This document shows, piece by piece, positions 52,654-61,796 of a DNA stretch of 64,000 nt; position 1 is the first letter of the stretch; every line of letters starts with the position of its first letter. Both the position numbers and the translations under genes were made by a program. This DNA comes from Avispirillum sp959601495 (GTDB lineage: Bacteria > Bacillota > Clostridia > Oscillospirales > CAG-272), in the NCBI GenBank assembly GCA_959601495.1, contig CAUGPT010000002.1:53771-117770 (forward strand), given 5' to 3'. The notes beneath the pieces are model-generated. The model did not search any database. It was not told the DNA's origin and saw nothing but the letters and a program-made list of their open reading frames with translations.

Positions 52654-53334
52654 TCAAGTCAAAATCGGCAGCAGACCGCGAAGATCGCGCGCAGTGTATG
52701 TTGCTGCGGTTTTGACGTTTTCGTCGTCAGACAGGCGAACGCTGTCAATACCGGCGCCCACCGCCCCGCGTATATCGCTTGTTTCGGAATCGCCGATTAC
52801 AAGATAGCGGCTTCTGTCGCTGTCTCCGATATCCGCAATAACCATGTCAAAGAATATTCTCTCAGGCTTTGCGCAGCCCATTTCCTGGGAAATATAGCTT
52901 TTCTTTATATACTTTTCAAAAGGCGAAAGCTTCATACGGGATTTCTGCACATCGGTCGTTCCGTTCGTGACGATATATATATCGTATCCGCTGTTACAGA
53001 GTATGCCGAGGATCTCCTCGGCATACGGCATGAGCTGAGCGTTCTTAGCAAGATTTTTTGTATACTCTTTGTTTATCTCTGCACCGCTCGGCACCATATC
53101 TGCGCCGACAGCCTTAATAAAGCGGTCAAAACGGTCAACGCACAGCTTTTCTCTCGTAGTCTCACCGCACTCAAGCTTTTGCCACTCGTCTTTATTTATT
53201 TCATGGTATATGCCGCAGATCCGATCATTCACCTCGGGCAGAAACTCCGAAAGAGTTTCACAAAGAGCCGTGTGCTCCGCCGCATCAAAGTCGAGCAAAG
53301 TATTATCCGCGTCAAACAAAAGGTGCTTATACAT
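52654..53334 (-). CDS. HAD-family hydrolase, YjjG-like
   Basis: 226 residues with motif I DADNTL, a helical cap and GDSETSDIRGA as motif IV, matching YjjG/house-cleaning nucleotidases. The ATG overlaps the tyrS stop (TAATG). It may dephosphorylate aberrant pyrimidine nucleotides, but the substrate is not shown by the sequence. Confidence 0.88.
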   Translation of the reverse strand: MYKHLLFDADNTLLDFDAAEHTALCETLSEFLPEVNDRICGIYHEINKDEWQKLECGETTREKLCVDRFDRFIKAVGADMVPSGAEINKEYTKNLAKNAQLMPYAEEILGILCNSGYDIYIVTNGTTDVQKSRMKLSPFEKYIKKSYISQEMGCAKPERIFFDMVIADIGDSDRSRYLVIGDSETSDIRGAVGAGIDSVRLSDDENVKTAATYTARDLRGLLPILT

Positions 53335-54560
53335 TATTTTACGGTAAAGCGGTGGAAGGTCTTTTTGCCCTTTCTGACAATAACGCCGTCCTCGGGAATA
53401 TCCTCACGGCTGACAGAGGCGCCGAAGCCATCGGCCTTTTCGTCTGCGACAAACACGCCGCCGCCGCTGATAATACGCTTTGCCTCGCCCTTGGAGGGTG
53501 CAAGGCCTGCCTTTACAAGCATATCGGAAACGAGAATTTTACCGTCGGTAAAGTCATCGTCGGAAAGCTCGGTCGTAGGCATATTCTCGCTTGCGCCGCC
53601 AGCGGCGAATATGCTGCGTGCAGCCTCCTGCGCCTTGTCCGCTTCTTCCTTGCCGTGGACCATGGAGCAAAGCTCATACGCGAGGATCTCCTTTGCGCGG
53701 TTGAGCTGAGCGCCCTCCCACTTGTCCATTTCGTCTATCTGCTCTATAGGCAGGAATGTGAGCATACGGATGCACTTGAGCACATCGGAATCCGCAACGT
53801 TTCTCCAGTACTGGTAGAACTCGTAGGGACTGGTCTTTTTGGCGTCGAGCCAAACCGCGTTGCCCGCTGTCTTGCCCATCTTCTTGCCCTGGGAGTCGGT
53901 GAGAAGTGTTATAGTCATGGCGTGCGCATCACGTCCGAGCTTCTTTCTGATAAGCTCTGTACCGCCGAGCATGTTGCTCCACTGGTCGTCGCCGCCGAAC
54001 TGCATATTGCAGCCGAACTCCTTGAACATATGGTAGAAGTCGTAAGACTGCATTATCATGTAGTTGAATTCGAGGAAGCTGAGTCCCTTCTCCATACGCT
54101 GTTTATAGCACTCCGCGCGCAGCATATTGTTAACGGAGAAGCAGGCGCCAACCTCGCGCAGAAGCTCAACGTAGTTAAGCTTCAGAAGCCAGTCCGCGTT
54201 GTTCACCATCATCGCCTTGCCTTCACCGAACTCGATAAAGCTCTCCATCTGGCGCTTGAAGCACTCGGCGTTATGATCAATATCCTCTTTTGTGAGCATT
54301 TTTCTCATATCGGTTCTGCCGGAGGGGTCGCCGATCATGGTCGTACCGCCGCCGATAAGGGCTATGGGACGGTTGCCCGCCATCTGAAGGCGCTTCATCA
54401 GTGTGAGCGCCATGAAATGGCCTGCGGTAAGGCTGTCGGCAGTGCAGTCAAAGCCTATATAGAATGTTGCCTTGCCCTCGTTTATCATTTTGCTGATCTC
54501 TTCTTCGTTTGTGACCTGTGCGATCAGCCCGCGGGCTTTGAGTTCGTCGTAAAGTTTCAT
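53334..54560 (-). CDS. tyrS: Tyrosyl-tRNA synthetase
   Basis: 408 residues. A class I synthetase with the Tyr-site FDCTADSLTAGH, the KMSKS-type KMGKTAGN loop and a C-terminal S4 RNA-binding domain. It charges tRNA(Tyr). There is no space for a T-box leader upstream: recN ends 53 bases away. A six-codon ORF with a strong ribosome site overlaps the ATG, so initiation may depend on it. Confidence 0.95.
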   Translation of the reverse strand: MKLYDELKARGLIAQVTNEEEISKMINEGKATFYIGFDCTADSLTAGHFMALTLMKRLQMAGNRPIALIGGGTTMIGDPSGRTDMRKMLTKEDIDHNAECFKRQMESFIEFGEGKAMMVNNADWLLKLNYVELLREVGACFSVNNMLRAECYKQRMEKGLSFLEFNYMIMQSYDFYHMFKEFGCNMQFGGDDQWSNMLGGTELIRKKLGRDAHAMTITLLTDSQGKKMGKTAGNAVWLDAKKTSPYEFYQYWRNVADSDVLKCIRMLTFLPIEQIDEMDKWEGAQLNRAKEILAYELCSMVHGKEEADKAQEAARSIFAAGGASENMPTTELSDDDFTDGKILVSDMLVKAGLAPSKGEAKRIISGGGVFVADEKADGFGASVSREDIPEDGVIVRKGKKTFHRFTVK

Positions 54561-54577
54561 CTGTTTTGCTGCGGCAT
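54557..54577 (-). CDS. Six-codon leader ORF coupled to tyrS
   Basis: A minimal frame (Met-Pro-Gln-Gln-Asn-Arg, stop TGA) has AAAGGAG seven bases before its ATG and ends in ATGA with the tyrS start. The tyrS ATG itself is 24 bases from that ribosome site. It is either a real translational-coupling leader or a chance frame. Confidence 0.4.
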   Translation of the reverse strand: MPQQNR

Positions 54578-54613
54578 TGCCGCGCTCCTTTCGGGTTTTG
54601 GAATATATATTTT

Positions 54614-56281
54614 TTAATTTTTACTGTTTTTTTCAAGCATTTCCGCTGCGGCGCGGCGCTGCTTTTCGGTAATGTTTATACCGCCGATGATCCTTGCTAT
54701 CTCTTCTTCGCGCTCGCTTCCGGTGATCTCGCGCACAAAGCTTTCGCTGCGCCCGTCCACCTCGCGCTTTTCTATGAGAAAATGATGATCCGCATGGGAT
54801 GCGACCTGGGCGGAGTGCGTTATGCATATTACCTGCGCTCCGCGGGAAAGCTCGGAAAGCTTTATGCCGATACGCTCGCTCGTGCCGCCGGAAACGCCTG
54901 TGTCTATCTCGTCAAAGACGACGCAGCCCGCGCCTGCTTTTGCGGCCTCCGCGCACTTCAGGGCAAGCATTATTCTGGACATTTCTCCGCCGGAGGCAAT
55001 TTTCGAAATGGACTGCGGCTCCTCCCCGGGGTTTGTAACAACGGTGAAGTCCACCGTATCCGCGCCCCGCATATCAAATCTGTCCTCGCCGCTTCTGCGG
55101 TGAACGCTCGCAAAGAATCTGACCTTCGGCATATCAAGGAACGACAGCGTATTCATGACCTCCGCGCTGAGCGCCTCCGCCGCTTTTCTTCTTATATCCG
55201 TTAGCTTCTGAGACTCGGTATCGGCTTCTTTTATAAGTCTTGCAAGATCGTCGCATAGCTCGGCTATTCTGTCGTCTCCGCCCTCAAGTGCCGAAAGTTT
55301 TTTCGCGGCTTCTCTGCGGAAATCCATAACGGACTCAAGGTCTCCGCCGTATTTCTTTTTAAGCCTTGAGAACAACGCCAGGCGACTTTCAACAGCGTCA
55401 AGCTGCTTTTCGGGATCAACATCTCCGTCCACCTCGCAAAGCTCGCGGGCACGCTCCGCGATGTCTATTACATCCATGCGGTAGCTGTCAAGGCGGTCTG
55501 CCATCTCCTGAGCTTCATCCATCACATCTGACAGTCTGCGCAGGCTCTGCGCGGCGCGCTCCATAAGATAAGCGGCGCTCGCGCCCTTTTCGCTCGGAGC
55601 AAGCGCGCGGTACACAAGTCCCGAATGCTTTGCCACAAGCTCCATGCTTTTCAGACGGTTTCTGAGTTTTTCAAGTTTTTCTTCTTCGCGGGCATCGGTG
55701 ATACGAGCTTTGTCTATTTCCGATATCTGATATTTCAGAATATCGGTCATCATCGTTTTATCGGAAAGAGAAGCTTTAAGCTCCGCAATCTCTCTTTTCT
55801 TTTCGAGGATGCGGCGGTAGATCTCAGAGAATGCCGAGACTTCGGCTTCGCATCCGGCGTATCTGTCCAGCAGCAGTATGTGGCGGGAGGCGTCGTACAG
55901 CGACGCAGCCTCGTTCTGCCCGTGCATTGACAAAAGAGATGTGCAGCATTCCTTCAGTGCGGACAGAGGAACATTCTTTGAGTTAATCGCAGCGGTACTT
56001 CTGCCGTCGGCGGTTATGGTACGTCTCAGACATACCTCGCCGTTTGCGTCGAAAACGCCCTGCAACGGCTCTCCGCCGAAGATGGCGGTAACGGTCGCGC
56101 GGCTCTCGCCGCTTCTCACAAGCTCTTTCTGTGTTTTCGAGCCGAGCAGCAGCGCTATACTTTCCGCGATCACCGTTTTGCCCGCACCGGTCTTACCGGT
56201 AAGTACGGTGAATCCTCCGTCAAGCTCAATGCTCAGCGACTTTGCAACTGCAACATTCTCTACGGTTAACGCTTTAAGCAT
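54614..56281 (-). CDS. recN: DNA repair ATPase RecN
   Basis: 555 residues. An SMC-like ATPase with Walker A GKTGAGKTV, long coiled coils and a C-terminal signature ISKIASGGEMSRIML and VFDEIDTGVSGG. It gathers broken DNA ends for recombination repair. It lies next to argR, as in many Firmicutes, 13 bases apart. Confidence 0.95.
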   Translation of the reverse strand: MLKALTVENVAVAKSLSIELDGGFTVLTGKTGAGKTVIAESIALLLGSKTQKELVRSGESRATVTAIFGGEPLQGVFDANGEVCLRRTITADGRSTAAINSKNVPLSALKECCTSLLSMHGQNEAASLYDASRHILLLDRYAGCEAEVSAFSEIYRRILEKKREIAELKASLSDKTMMTDILKYQISEIDKARITDAREEEKLEKLRNRLKSMELVAKHSGLVYRALAPSEKGASAAYLMERAAQSLRRLSDVMDEAQEMADRLDSYRMDVIDIAERARELCEVDGDVDPEKQLDAVESRLALFSRLKKKYGGDLESVMDFRREAAKKLSALEGGDDRIAELCDDLARLIKEADTESQKLTDIRRKAAEALSAEVMNTLSFLDMPKVRFFASVHRRSGEDRFDMRGADTVDFTVVTNPGEEPQSISKIASGGEMSRIMLALKCAEAAKAGAGCVVFDEIDTGVSGGTSERIGIKLSELSRGAQVICITHSAQVASHADHHFLIEKREVDGRSESFVREITGSEREEEIARIIGGINITEKQRRAAAEMLEKNSKN

Positions 56282-56294
56282 TTTGCTTATCCTC

Positions 56295-56744
56295 TTACTT
56301 TCCGATTATACCGTCAAGCTCAGTCGCCGCAGCCGATGCAGCCTCAACGCTGCGGCAGGCAATAAAAATGGTATCATCGCCGGCAACGCAGCCGAGAGCA
56401 CCGGGGATCGCCGCAGAGTCTACACCTGCGGCAACTGCGGACGCCATACCGGGATAGGTTTTGATGACGACAAGATTCAGCGCTGCCTCAATGCCGGTGA
56501 CCGCCGCGGCAAGCGCGCTGCTGTATGCGTGGTGGCCGTTTTTATCATCCGCGGGGAGAACGTATTTGTATTTTCCTCTCTCGCCCATGGTCTTTGTGAG
56601 CTTCAGCTCGCGTATATCTCTCGAAACCGTCGCCTGTGTGACTTTATAGCCCGCTGCGTCAAGAGCGCTTATAAGCTCCTCCTGAGTCTCGATGCTGTTA
56701 TTTTCAATTATGTTAAGGATTGCGCTGTGTCTGTTGGTTTTCAA
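56295..56744 (-). CDS. argR: Arginine repressor
   Basis: 149 residues from a TTG at 56744, the same length as AhrC. The N-terminal winged helix contains TQEELISALDAAGYKVTQATVSRD; the C-terminal part (about 80-149) contains the Arg-binding GDDTIFIACR loop. It controls arginine metabolism as a hexamer. A longer frame from an ATG at 56765 adds seven Lys/Arg residues without a ribosome site. Its operon partners are nadK and recN. Confidence 0.88.
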   Translation of the reverse strand: MKTNRHSAILNIIENNSIETQEELISALDAAGYKVTQATVSRDIRELKLTKTMGERGKYKYVLPADDKNGHHAYSSALAAAVTGIEAALNLVVIKTYPGMASAVAAGVDSAAIPGALGCVAGDDTIFIACRSVEAASAAATELDGIIGK

Positions 56745-56784
56745 CTTACGTTTCCGTCCTTTCATTAACTGTTTTAACGTCTTT

Positions 56785-57639
56785 TTACGAATCTATCGGT
56801 CTGTATGAGAGCTTTGTGTTGAGAAGCCTCAGAAAGCTGTCGTTGCTTATGCGCACAAGCGGCGTTGTGTACGAGCTGCGCGAAATTCTGACAATGTCGC
56901 CCTCGCCTATATCAAACACTTCTCTGCCGTCCACGGACATATATATATTATTGCCGCGGCACTTTGCGTTTCTGATCTCAAGCACCGTTCTGCCTCTGAA
57001 GATCGTCGGTCGGTTGTTATTCAGATGATGCGGGCATATGGGCGTTGAGCAAATGCAGCTGAGCTCCGGATCCATAACGGGTCCGCCCGCCGACATCGAA
57101 TAGGCGCTTGAGCCCGTCGGCGTCGAAATTATAACGCCGTCGCTGCGCATGTAATGTGCCAGTCTGCCGTTGGCGTAAAGTTCAAATTCAAGCAGCTTCG
57201 GGATGGGACCGTTGGACAGCACGGCATCGTTGAGAGCGGGATACTTTGACGATACCGCTCTGCCGTCGAAGCGAATTATAGTTACGTCGAGCATCATTCT
57301 CTTCTGGATGTGATACCTGCCCTCAATGATCTTTTTAAGCTCCTGCGGGCTGTCGTGGTTGATCTCCGCCATATAGCCAACCGTACCGAAGTTTACGCCG
57401 ACTATGGGTATATCCATGCCCGCGCTGCACCGCGCGACGTCGATTATGGAGCCGTCGCCGCCAAGGACCACCATAAGCTCGGGCGAGCACGCGGTTATTT
57501 TATCGTGCAGGCCATCGCCGATCGGGATATAGTCCGCAGAGCAACCCCACGAGCGAAGATCGGAAACAATTTTTTCACAGCAGGCGAGAGCCGCCGGTTT
57601 TTCGGGATTGGGCAGTACCAGAACTTTTTCGATTCTCAT
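56785..57639 (-). CDS. nadK: NAD kinase
   Basis: 284 residues. The GGDGS loop (VVLGGDGSIID) and the TPTGSSAYSMSAGGP segment identify NadK, which makes NADP+. ATG overlaps the tlyA stop as ATGA. A longer GTG start at 57648 is not needed. Confidence 0.95.
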   Translation of the reverse strand: MRIEKVLVLPNPEKPAALACCEKIVSDLRSWGCSADYIPIGDGLHDKITACSPELMVVLGGDGSIIDVARCSAGMDIPIVGVNFGTVGYMAEINHDSPQELKKIIEGRYHIQKRMMLDVTIIRFDGRAVSSKYPALNDAVLSNGPIPKLLEFELYANGRLAHYMRSDGVIISTPTGSSAYSMSAGGPVMDPELSCICSTPICPHHLNNNRPTIFRGRTVLEIRNAKCRGNNIYMSVDGREVFDIGEGDIVRISRSSYTTPLVRISNDSFLRLLNTKLSYRPIDS

Positions 57640-58418
57640 ATTCCGCACACCTTCTTTACTTCATCGTCGCCTACGGCAAAGCTGCCGCCAAGCGTCTTCG
57701 GTACAAGCTTCAGCAGAAACTCGCGGTTTCCGTCAGAGCCGCATATGGGAGAGGCTATTACACCGACGGCTGAAAAGCCGTTTTCCTCCGCACAGCCGAT
57801 AACATTTTTTACGGCTCTGTAATGTTCTTTTTTGCTTTTTACAACTCCGATTTTCCCGAGAGCGCTTTTACCGCACTCAAACTGAGGCTTTACAAGGCAG
57901 ATATATACGCCGTCCTCGCAAAGCAAGCGCCGTACCGCGGGAATTATGAGCGTCTGGGATATAAACGAAACGTCACAGACGGCTATATCGCACGCGGTTC
58001 CCAAAGTCTCGGCGGTGAGATAGCGGGCGTTGAAGTTTTCCATTGAGACCACTCTGCCGTCTGCCCGCAGCGACGCGTCAAGCTGATCGCTGCCGGAATC
58101 GACGGCGAAAACGCGAACTGCTCCCCGCCGCAGAAGGCAATCGGTAAACCCGCCGCTTGACGCACCTATGTCAACACAAACTTTTCCGCTCGGGTCAACG
58201 CCGAAGGCGTCAAGCGCCGCTTCCAGCTTCAGTCCGCCGCGGCTTACGTATTCATATGGTTTTCCCGTAACCTCGACCGTGTCGCCGTCAAGAATATCAA
58301 GAGACGCCTTATTTGCTTTTTTGCCGTTGACGTTTACAAAGCCTCCGTCTATAAGCGTTTTTGCAAATGTTCGGCTTTTCGCGTATCCGTTTTCGGCAAG
58401 ATATGAGTCAAGTCTCAT
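57636..58418 (-). CDS. tlyA: TlyA-family rRNA methyltransferase/hemolysin-like
   Basis: 260 residues. The N-terminal S4-like RNA-binding domain (MRLDSYLAENGYAKSR) is followed by an FtsJ-type methyltransferase with VDIGASSGGFTD. Homologues methylate 16S and 23S rRNA at 2'-O. The start is MRLDSY after the ispA stop (TAAAATG), because a frame from 58541 adds 41 unmatched residues. Its usual neighbour dxs is missing between it and ispA. Confidence 0.93.
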   Translation of the reverse strand: MRLDSYLAENGYAKSRTFAKTLIDGGFVNVNGKKANKASLDILDGDTVEVTGKPYEYVSRGGLKLEAALDAFGVDPSGKVCVDIGASSGGFTDCLLRRGAVRVFAVDSGSDQLDASLRADGRVVSMENFNARYLTAETLGTACDIAVCDVSFISQTLIIPAVRRLLCEDGVYICLVKPQFECGKSALGKIGVVKSKKEHYRAVKNVIGCAEENGFSAVGVIASPICGSDGNREFLLKLVPKTLGGSFAVGDDEVKKVCGI

Positions 58419-58419
58419 T

Positions 58420-59322
58420 TTACTTGCGGCGGCCGCAAAGATATTCGGGAAGCTCGCATATAAAGCGGCTATCCGGCATACCCGCGAATATGCCCGAGGC
58501 ATAGTCCGTAAGGCGGCGAGCCTCCGCGCGCGCTTCCTCAACGCTCATAAATGAAAGCACGGTTTTCTTGCCGTTGCGTTCATCGCTGCCGATAGGCTTG
58601 CCGAGTTCCTCCTCCGTGCTTTCCACGTCAAGAAGATCGTCAACTATCTGGAAAGCAAGGCCGAGAGCCATGGAATATGCGTATATCTTATCGCGCACGA
58701 CCGGATCCGGATGATCGACTGCCGCATAGTAGCCGAGCATGGACGCTGTTTTTATAAGCGCGCCGGTTTTGCGGTTGTAAAGATATTTCAGATCGTCAAG
58801 GCTTGCGCAGTCAAGCTTCAGATCAAGCTCCTGACCGAGGCACATTCCCGCCGCGCCCGCGCCGTGCGAAAGTTCGTAGACGCAGTATCTGTTCATTCTG
58901 TCGTTATTTGTAAAATCGAGCACACAAGTCTCAAACGCGTATGTGAGAAGCGCGTCGCCCGCCAGAAGTGCCACGGATGTACCGAACTTTTTATGGCAAG
59001 ACGGCTTGCCGCGGCGCATATCGTCGTTATCCATCTCGGGCATATCGTCGTGTATGAGCGAGTACGCGTGCACCATTTCTATAGCACTTGCATAAGCCGC
59101 CGCGTCGCGGATATTGCCGCCGAACATACGGCAGAACTCAAGAGTGAGAAAAGCTCTTATTCGCTTGCCGCCGCCCAGAACGGCATATCTTATGGCCTCC
59201 GCCATTTTTCCGCCGCCCAGAAGCTCGGGGTCAAGCCTGCGGTCAAGCTCGCCCTCTATAAACTCAGCGTCCTCTTTCAGCCTTTTTTCAAGTGTTATTT
59301 CCTCAGTGTAGGCTTCAGCCAT
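58420..59322 (-). CDS. ispA: Geranyl/farnesyl diphosphate synthase
   Basis: 300 residues with DDMPEMDND as first and DDLLD as second Asp-rich metal motif, and the GKRIRAFL and GMCLGQELD segments of short-chain trans-prenyltransferases. It makes C10-C15 prenyl diphosphate for undecaprenyl and quinone synthesis. The start ATG overlaps the end of xseB and has GGAGG nine bases ahead. Confidence 0.94.
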   Translation of the reverse strand: MAEAYTEEITLEKRLKEDAEFIEGELDRRLDPELLGGGKMAEAIRYAVLGGGKRIRAFLTLEFCRMFGGNIRDAAAYASAIEMVHAYSLIHDDMPEMDNDDMRRGKPSCHKKFGTSVALLAGDALLTYAFETCVLDFTNNDRMNRYCVYELSHGAGAAGMCLGQELDLKLDCASLDDLKYLYNRKTGALIKTASMLGYYAAVDHPDPVVRDKIYAYSMALGLAFQIVDDLLDVESTEEELGKPIGSDERNGKKTVLSFMSVEEARAEARRLTDYASGIFAGMPDSRFICELPEYLCGRRK

Positions 59323-59560
59323 TGTGCATATCCTCCATTTCGGTTTCTTCTCCGTTTTCGGAGAGTATCGTAACTCTGCGACGTGCCGCGTCAAGCTTGC
59401 TGTTGCAGCTTCGGACGAGCTTTACTCCTTCTTCAAACAGCTCAAGCGAGCTGTCAAGCGGTGCGCTGCCGTCCTCAAGACTTTTCACTATCTGTTCAAG
59501 GCGGGCAAGCGCCGCCTCAAAGCTCATTTCTTCGCTTTTAACTTCTATATCGTTATTCAT
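59315..59560 (-). CDS. xseB: Exodeoxyribonuclease VII small subunit
   Basis: 81 residues, the usual XseB size. The FEAALARLEQIV and LDSSLELFEEGVKL helical hairpin is conserved. It wraps round the large subunit. The start overlaps the xseA end and its stop overlaps the ispA start, so all three are coupled. Confidence 0.93.
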   Translation of the reverse strand: MNNDIEVKSEEMSFEAALARLEQIVKSLEDGSAPLDSSLELFEEGVKLVRSCNSKLDAARRRVTILSENGEETEMEDMHNG

Positions 59561-60824
59561 TCCGGTCGCCTGTCCTTTCATGCTTTCCGTGTGCGTTATC
59601 GCTGCCGAGTTCAATTTCTTTAATGCCGCAAAGTGCGTCTCCGTCGGAAAGCGTCAGCTTTACCGTATCGCCGACACTGAGACTGCCGGCGCTTTTGATG
59701 ACCGAGCCGTCCGCGGCAAACACCGCGCCGTATCCTCTCGAAAGCACAGCCATGGGATTAAGTGCGCTGAGTGACGCCGCGCCGGACTTCAGCAGTGCGG
59801 TTTTCTTTTCGAGAATGTTATTTTGCGCGCGGGCGAGCCTGTCGGACAGTCTGTCAACGGTGACACTGCGGTCCTCAAAGCTTGCCGCGGGAGATGTGAG
59901 CACGCGGGACGCCGCAAGTCTGTCAAGTTCTTTTTTCTTTGCGTCTATACGGCCCATAAGCACTGCGGTCTCGCGTGTTATGACATTATTGAATTTCTGT
60001 TTAAGCTCAGCCGTTTCGGGCACAGCAAGCTCTGCCGCGGCAGACGGCGTCGGCGCCCTTCTGTCCGCCACAAGGTCGCATATCGTAACGTCGGTCTCAT
60101 GACCGACAGCGGAAATCACGGGGATGCGCGAGCGGCTGACCGCAAGCGCCACCTTTTCGCTGTTGAACGCCCAAAGATCTTCTATGCTGCCGCCTCCGCG
60201 CCCCACTATCAGCACATCGGCTCCGCCGCAGCGGTTGAAATATTCTATCCCCGCCGCAACGCTGTCAACGGCTCCGTCGCCCTGCACCAGCGCGGGATAC
60301 ACACGTATGCGCGCATACGGGAAACGCCTTGTGCAGACATTTATGATATCGCGCACGGCAGCCCCCGTGGGGGATGTTACTACGCCTACCGCCGACGGTA
60401 TCTTCGGCAGCGGTTTTTTTCTGCTTTCGTCAAAAAGTCCCATTGCCGAAAGCTTTGCTTTCAGCTGTTCAAGCGCCATGTACATCGCGCCCACGCCGTC
60501 CGGCTCCATGCTGTCGGCATAAAGCTGATATTCTCCGCCCCGCTCGTATACGGAGATCCGTCCGTGTGCCACGACCTTCATGCCGTTCTGCGGCATATAA
60601 CCGAGACGCGAGGCGGACATACGGAACATTACGGCTTTCAGCACACTGTCGCTGTCCTTCAGCGAAAAATAATAGTGTCCGGAGGAATGCGCTTTGAAAT
60701 TTGATATTTCGCCTTTGATGTATATATCCCCGAGAGGCGGGTTTATATCTACCAGATCCTTTATATATCTGTTGAGCTCTGTTACGGTAAGCGCGCCGGG
60801 AAAACGCATTTTTGAAATATCCAT
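59553..60824 (-). CDS. xseA: Exodeoxyribonuclease VII large subunit
   Basis: 423 residues. An N-terminal OB-fold (IYIKGEISNFKAHSSGHYYF), the catalytic core with VVTSPTGAAVRDI and GRGGGSIEDLWAFN, and a coiled-coil then C-terminal region are present. It degrades single-stranded DNA from both ends. ATG follows GGAGG at short distance. Confidence 0.95.
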   Translation of the reverse strand: MDISKMRFPGALTVTELNRYIKDLVDINPPLGDIYIKGEISNFKAHSSGHYYFSLKDSDSVLKAVMFRMSASRLGYMPQNGMKVVAHGRISVYERGGEYQLYADSMEPDGVGAMYMALEQLKAKLSAMGLFDESRKKPLPKIPSAVGVVTSPTGAAVRDIINVCTRRFPYARIRVYPALVQGDGAVDSVAAGIEYFNRCGGADVLIVGRGGGSIEDLWAFNSEKVALAVSRSRIPVISAVGHETDVTICDLVADRRAPTPSAAAELAVPETAELKQKFNNVITRETAVLMGRIDAKKKELDRLAASRVLTSPAASFEDRSVTVDRLSDRLARAQNNILEKKTALLKSGAASLSALNPMAVLSRGYGAVFAADGSVIKSAGSLSVGDTVKLTLSDGDALCGIKEIELGSDNAHGKHERTGDRNE

Positions 60825-60836
60825 GGGCACCTCCGT

Positions 60837-61796
60837 TTACGCTTTATGATCTTTCAGGTATTCCCTGCGGGTCATTAGAGCGACGCCCGCAGCGTTGTCG
60901 GATGAAAACTCCGGTGCGGAAAACGAGCCGTACGCTCCGAGGCGCTGCTTTATGATGCCGCAGCTCATGACGCCGCCGGCGTATACTATCGGAATGTCGG
61001 GATACCTTGTGAGAAGCTCTTTTGTGAGCGCCTCAAGAGTTCTCGAAACAAAATCTATTACCGTTGCCGCAACAGCGCACCTGTCGCCGCATGAGCGGTA
61101 CATTTCAAGCGCCTTGTTTTCAATGCCGGAGAGATTGCACTCAAGCCCGTGCACCGAGAGACGCAGTTTCGGTATCTCACCCTCATATGCAGCCGCAAGC
61201 TTTTCAAGCTCTGGACCGCAGGGAAAGCGAAGCCCCATTGTCACGCCGGCGCGGTCTATTGCCTGACCCGCGTTTATATCAAGAGTTCCGCCTATACGGG
61301 TGACCTCAAATGGATGCTGTCTGCCGGAGCTGCACAGCAATATGTCGGTCGTGCCGCCGGAAACATGAAAGGCGGCAAACTCTTTACCGTACAGTTCTTC
61401 TCTTCCCGCCGAATACAGCGCGGCGGCTATATGTCCGCACTGATGCGAAAATCCGAAATACTCAGCCCCGCACGAAGCTGCCGCGGCGTGGGCTGCGCTT
61501 TTGCCGGCGAGAAAGCACGGCATATAAGAGCCATCGGCGTCCCTCGGACGCTCGCTTGCGCCGACGGCTAAAACGGTTTTTCCGCATAACGTTTCGCGAA
61601 TACCGTCTGTCATTTCCGGCAGCGCCGCGGTGTGATGAAACAAAGCGTCGCTTTGTCTGAGGCCTCTCTCGCCCTCTTTAACGGGCAGAAGCTTCTTTTT
61701 TGAAGCGATCACTCTGCCGCCGAGATCGCAGACTGCGCACGATGTCGTATAATTGCTTGTGTCAAAAGCAAGAAATACGCCGTTTTCCTCACTCAT
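60837..61796 (-). CDS. Kae1/TsaD-like paralogue (M22-type)
   Basis: 319 residues with the ASKHA fold of Kae1 and a metal-binding HxxxH (FSHQCGHIAAA), plus FHVSGGTTDILL and AGGVMSCG segments. Canonical TsaD transfers the threonylcarbamoyl group to A37 of tRNA and has a HMEGH motif; here it is HQCGH, and the protein is shorter, so it is a paralogue of unknown role. It overlaps the nusB stop by eight bases, 12 bases before xseA. A second, canonical TsaD may be elsewhere on the chromosome. Confidence 0.85.
   Translation of the reverse strand: MSEENGVFLAFDTSNYTTSCAVCDLGGRVIASKKKLLPVKEGERGLRQSDALFHHTAALPEMTDGIRETLCGKTVLAVGASERPRDADGSYMPCFLAGKSAAHAAAASCGAEYFGFSHQCGHIAAALYSAGREELYGKEFAAFHVSGGTTDILLCSSGRQHPFEVTRIGGTLDINAGQAIDRAGVTMGLRFPCGPELEKLAAAYEGEIPKLRLSVHGLECNLSGIENKALEMYRSCGDRCAVAATVIDFVSRTLEALTKELLTRYPDIPIVYAGGVMSCGIIKQRLGAYGSFSAPEFSSDNAAGVALMTRREYLKDHKA

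Noticed and set aside
54561..54613. T-box leader before tyrS
   Set aside because: Only 53 bases lie between recN and tyrS, too short for a T-box.
53352..54617. Long plus-strand open frame opposite tyrS
   Set aside because: It mirrors tyrS codon structure and has no recognisable domain or ribosome site.
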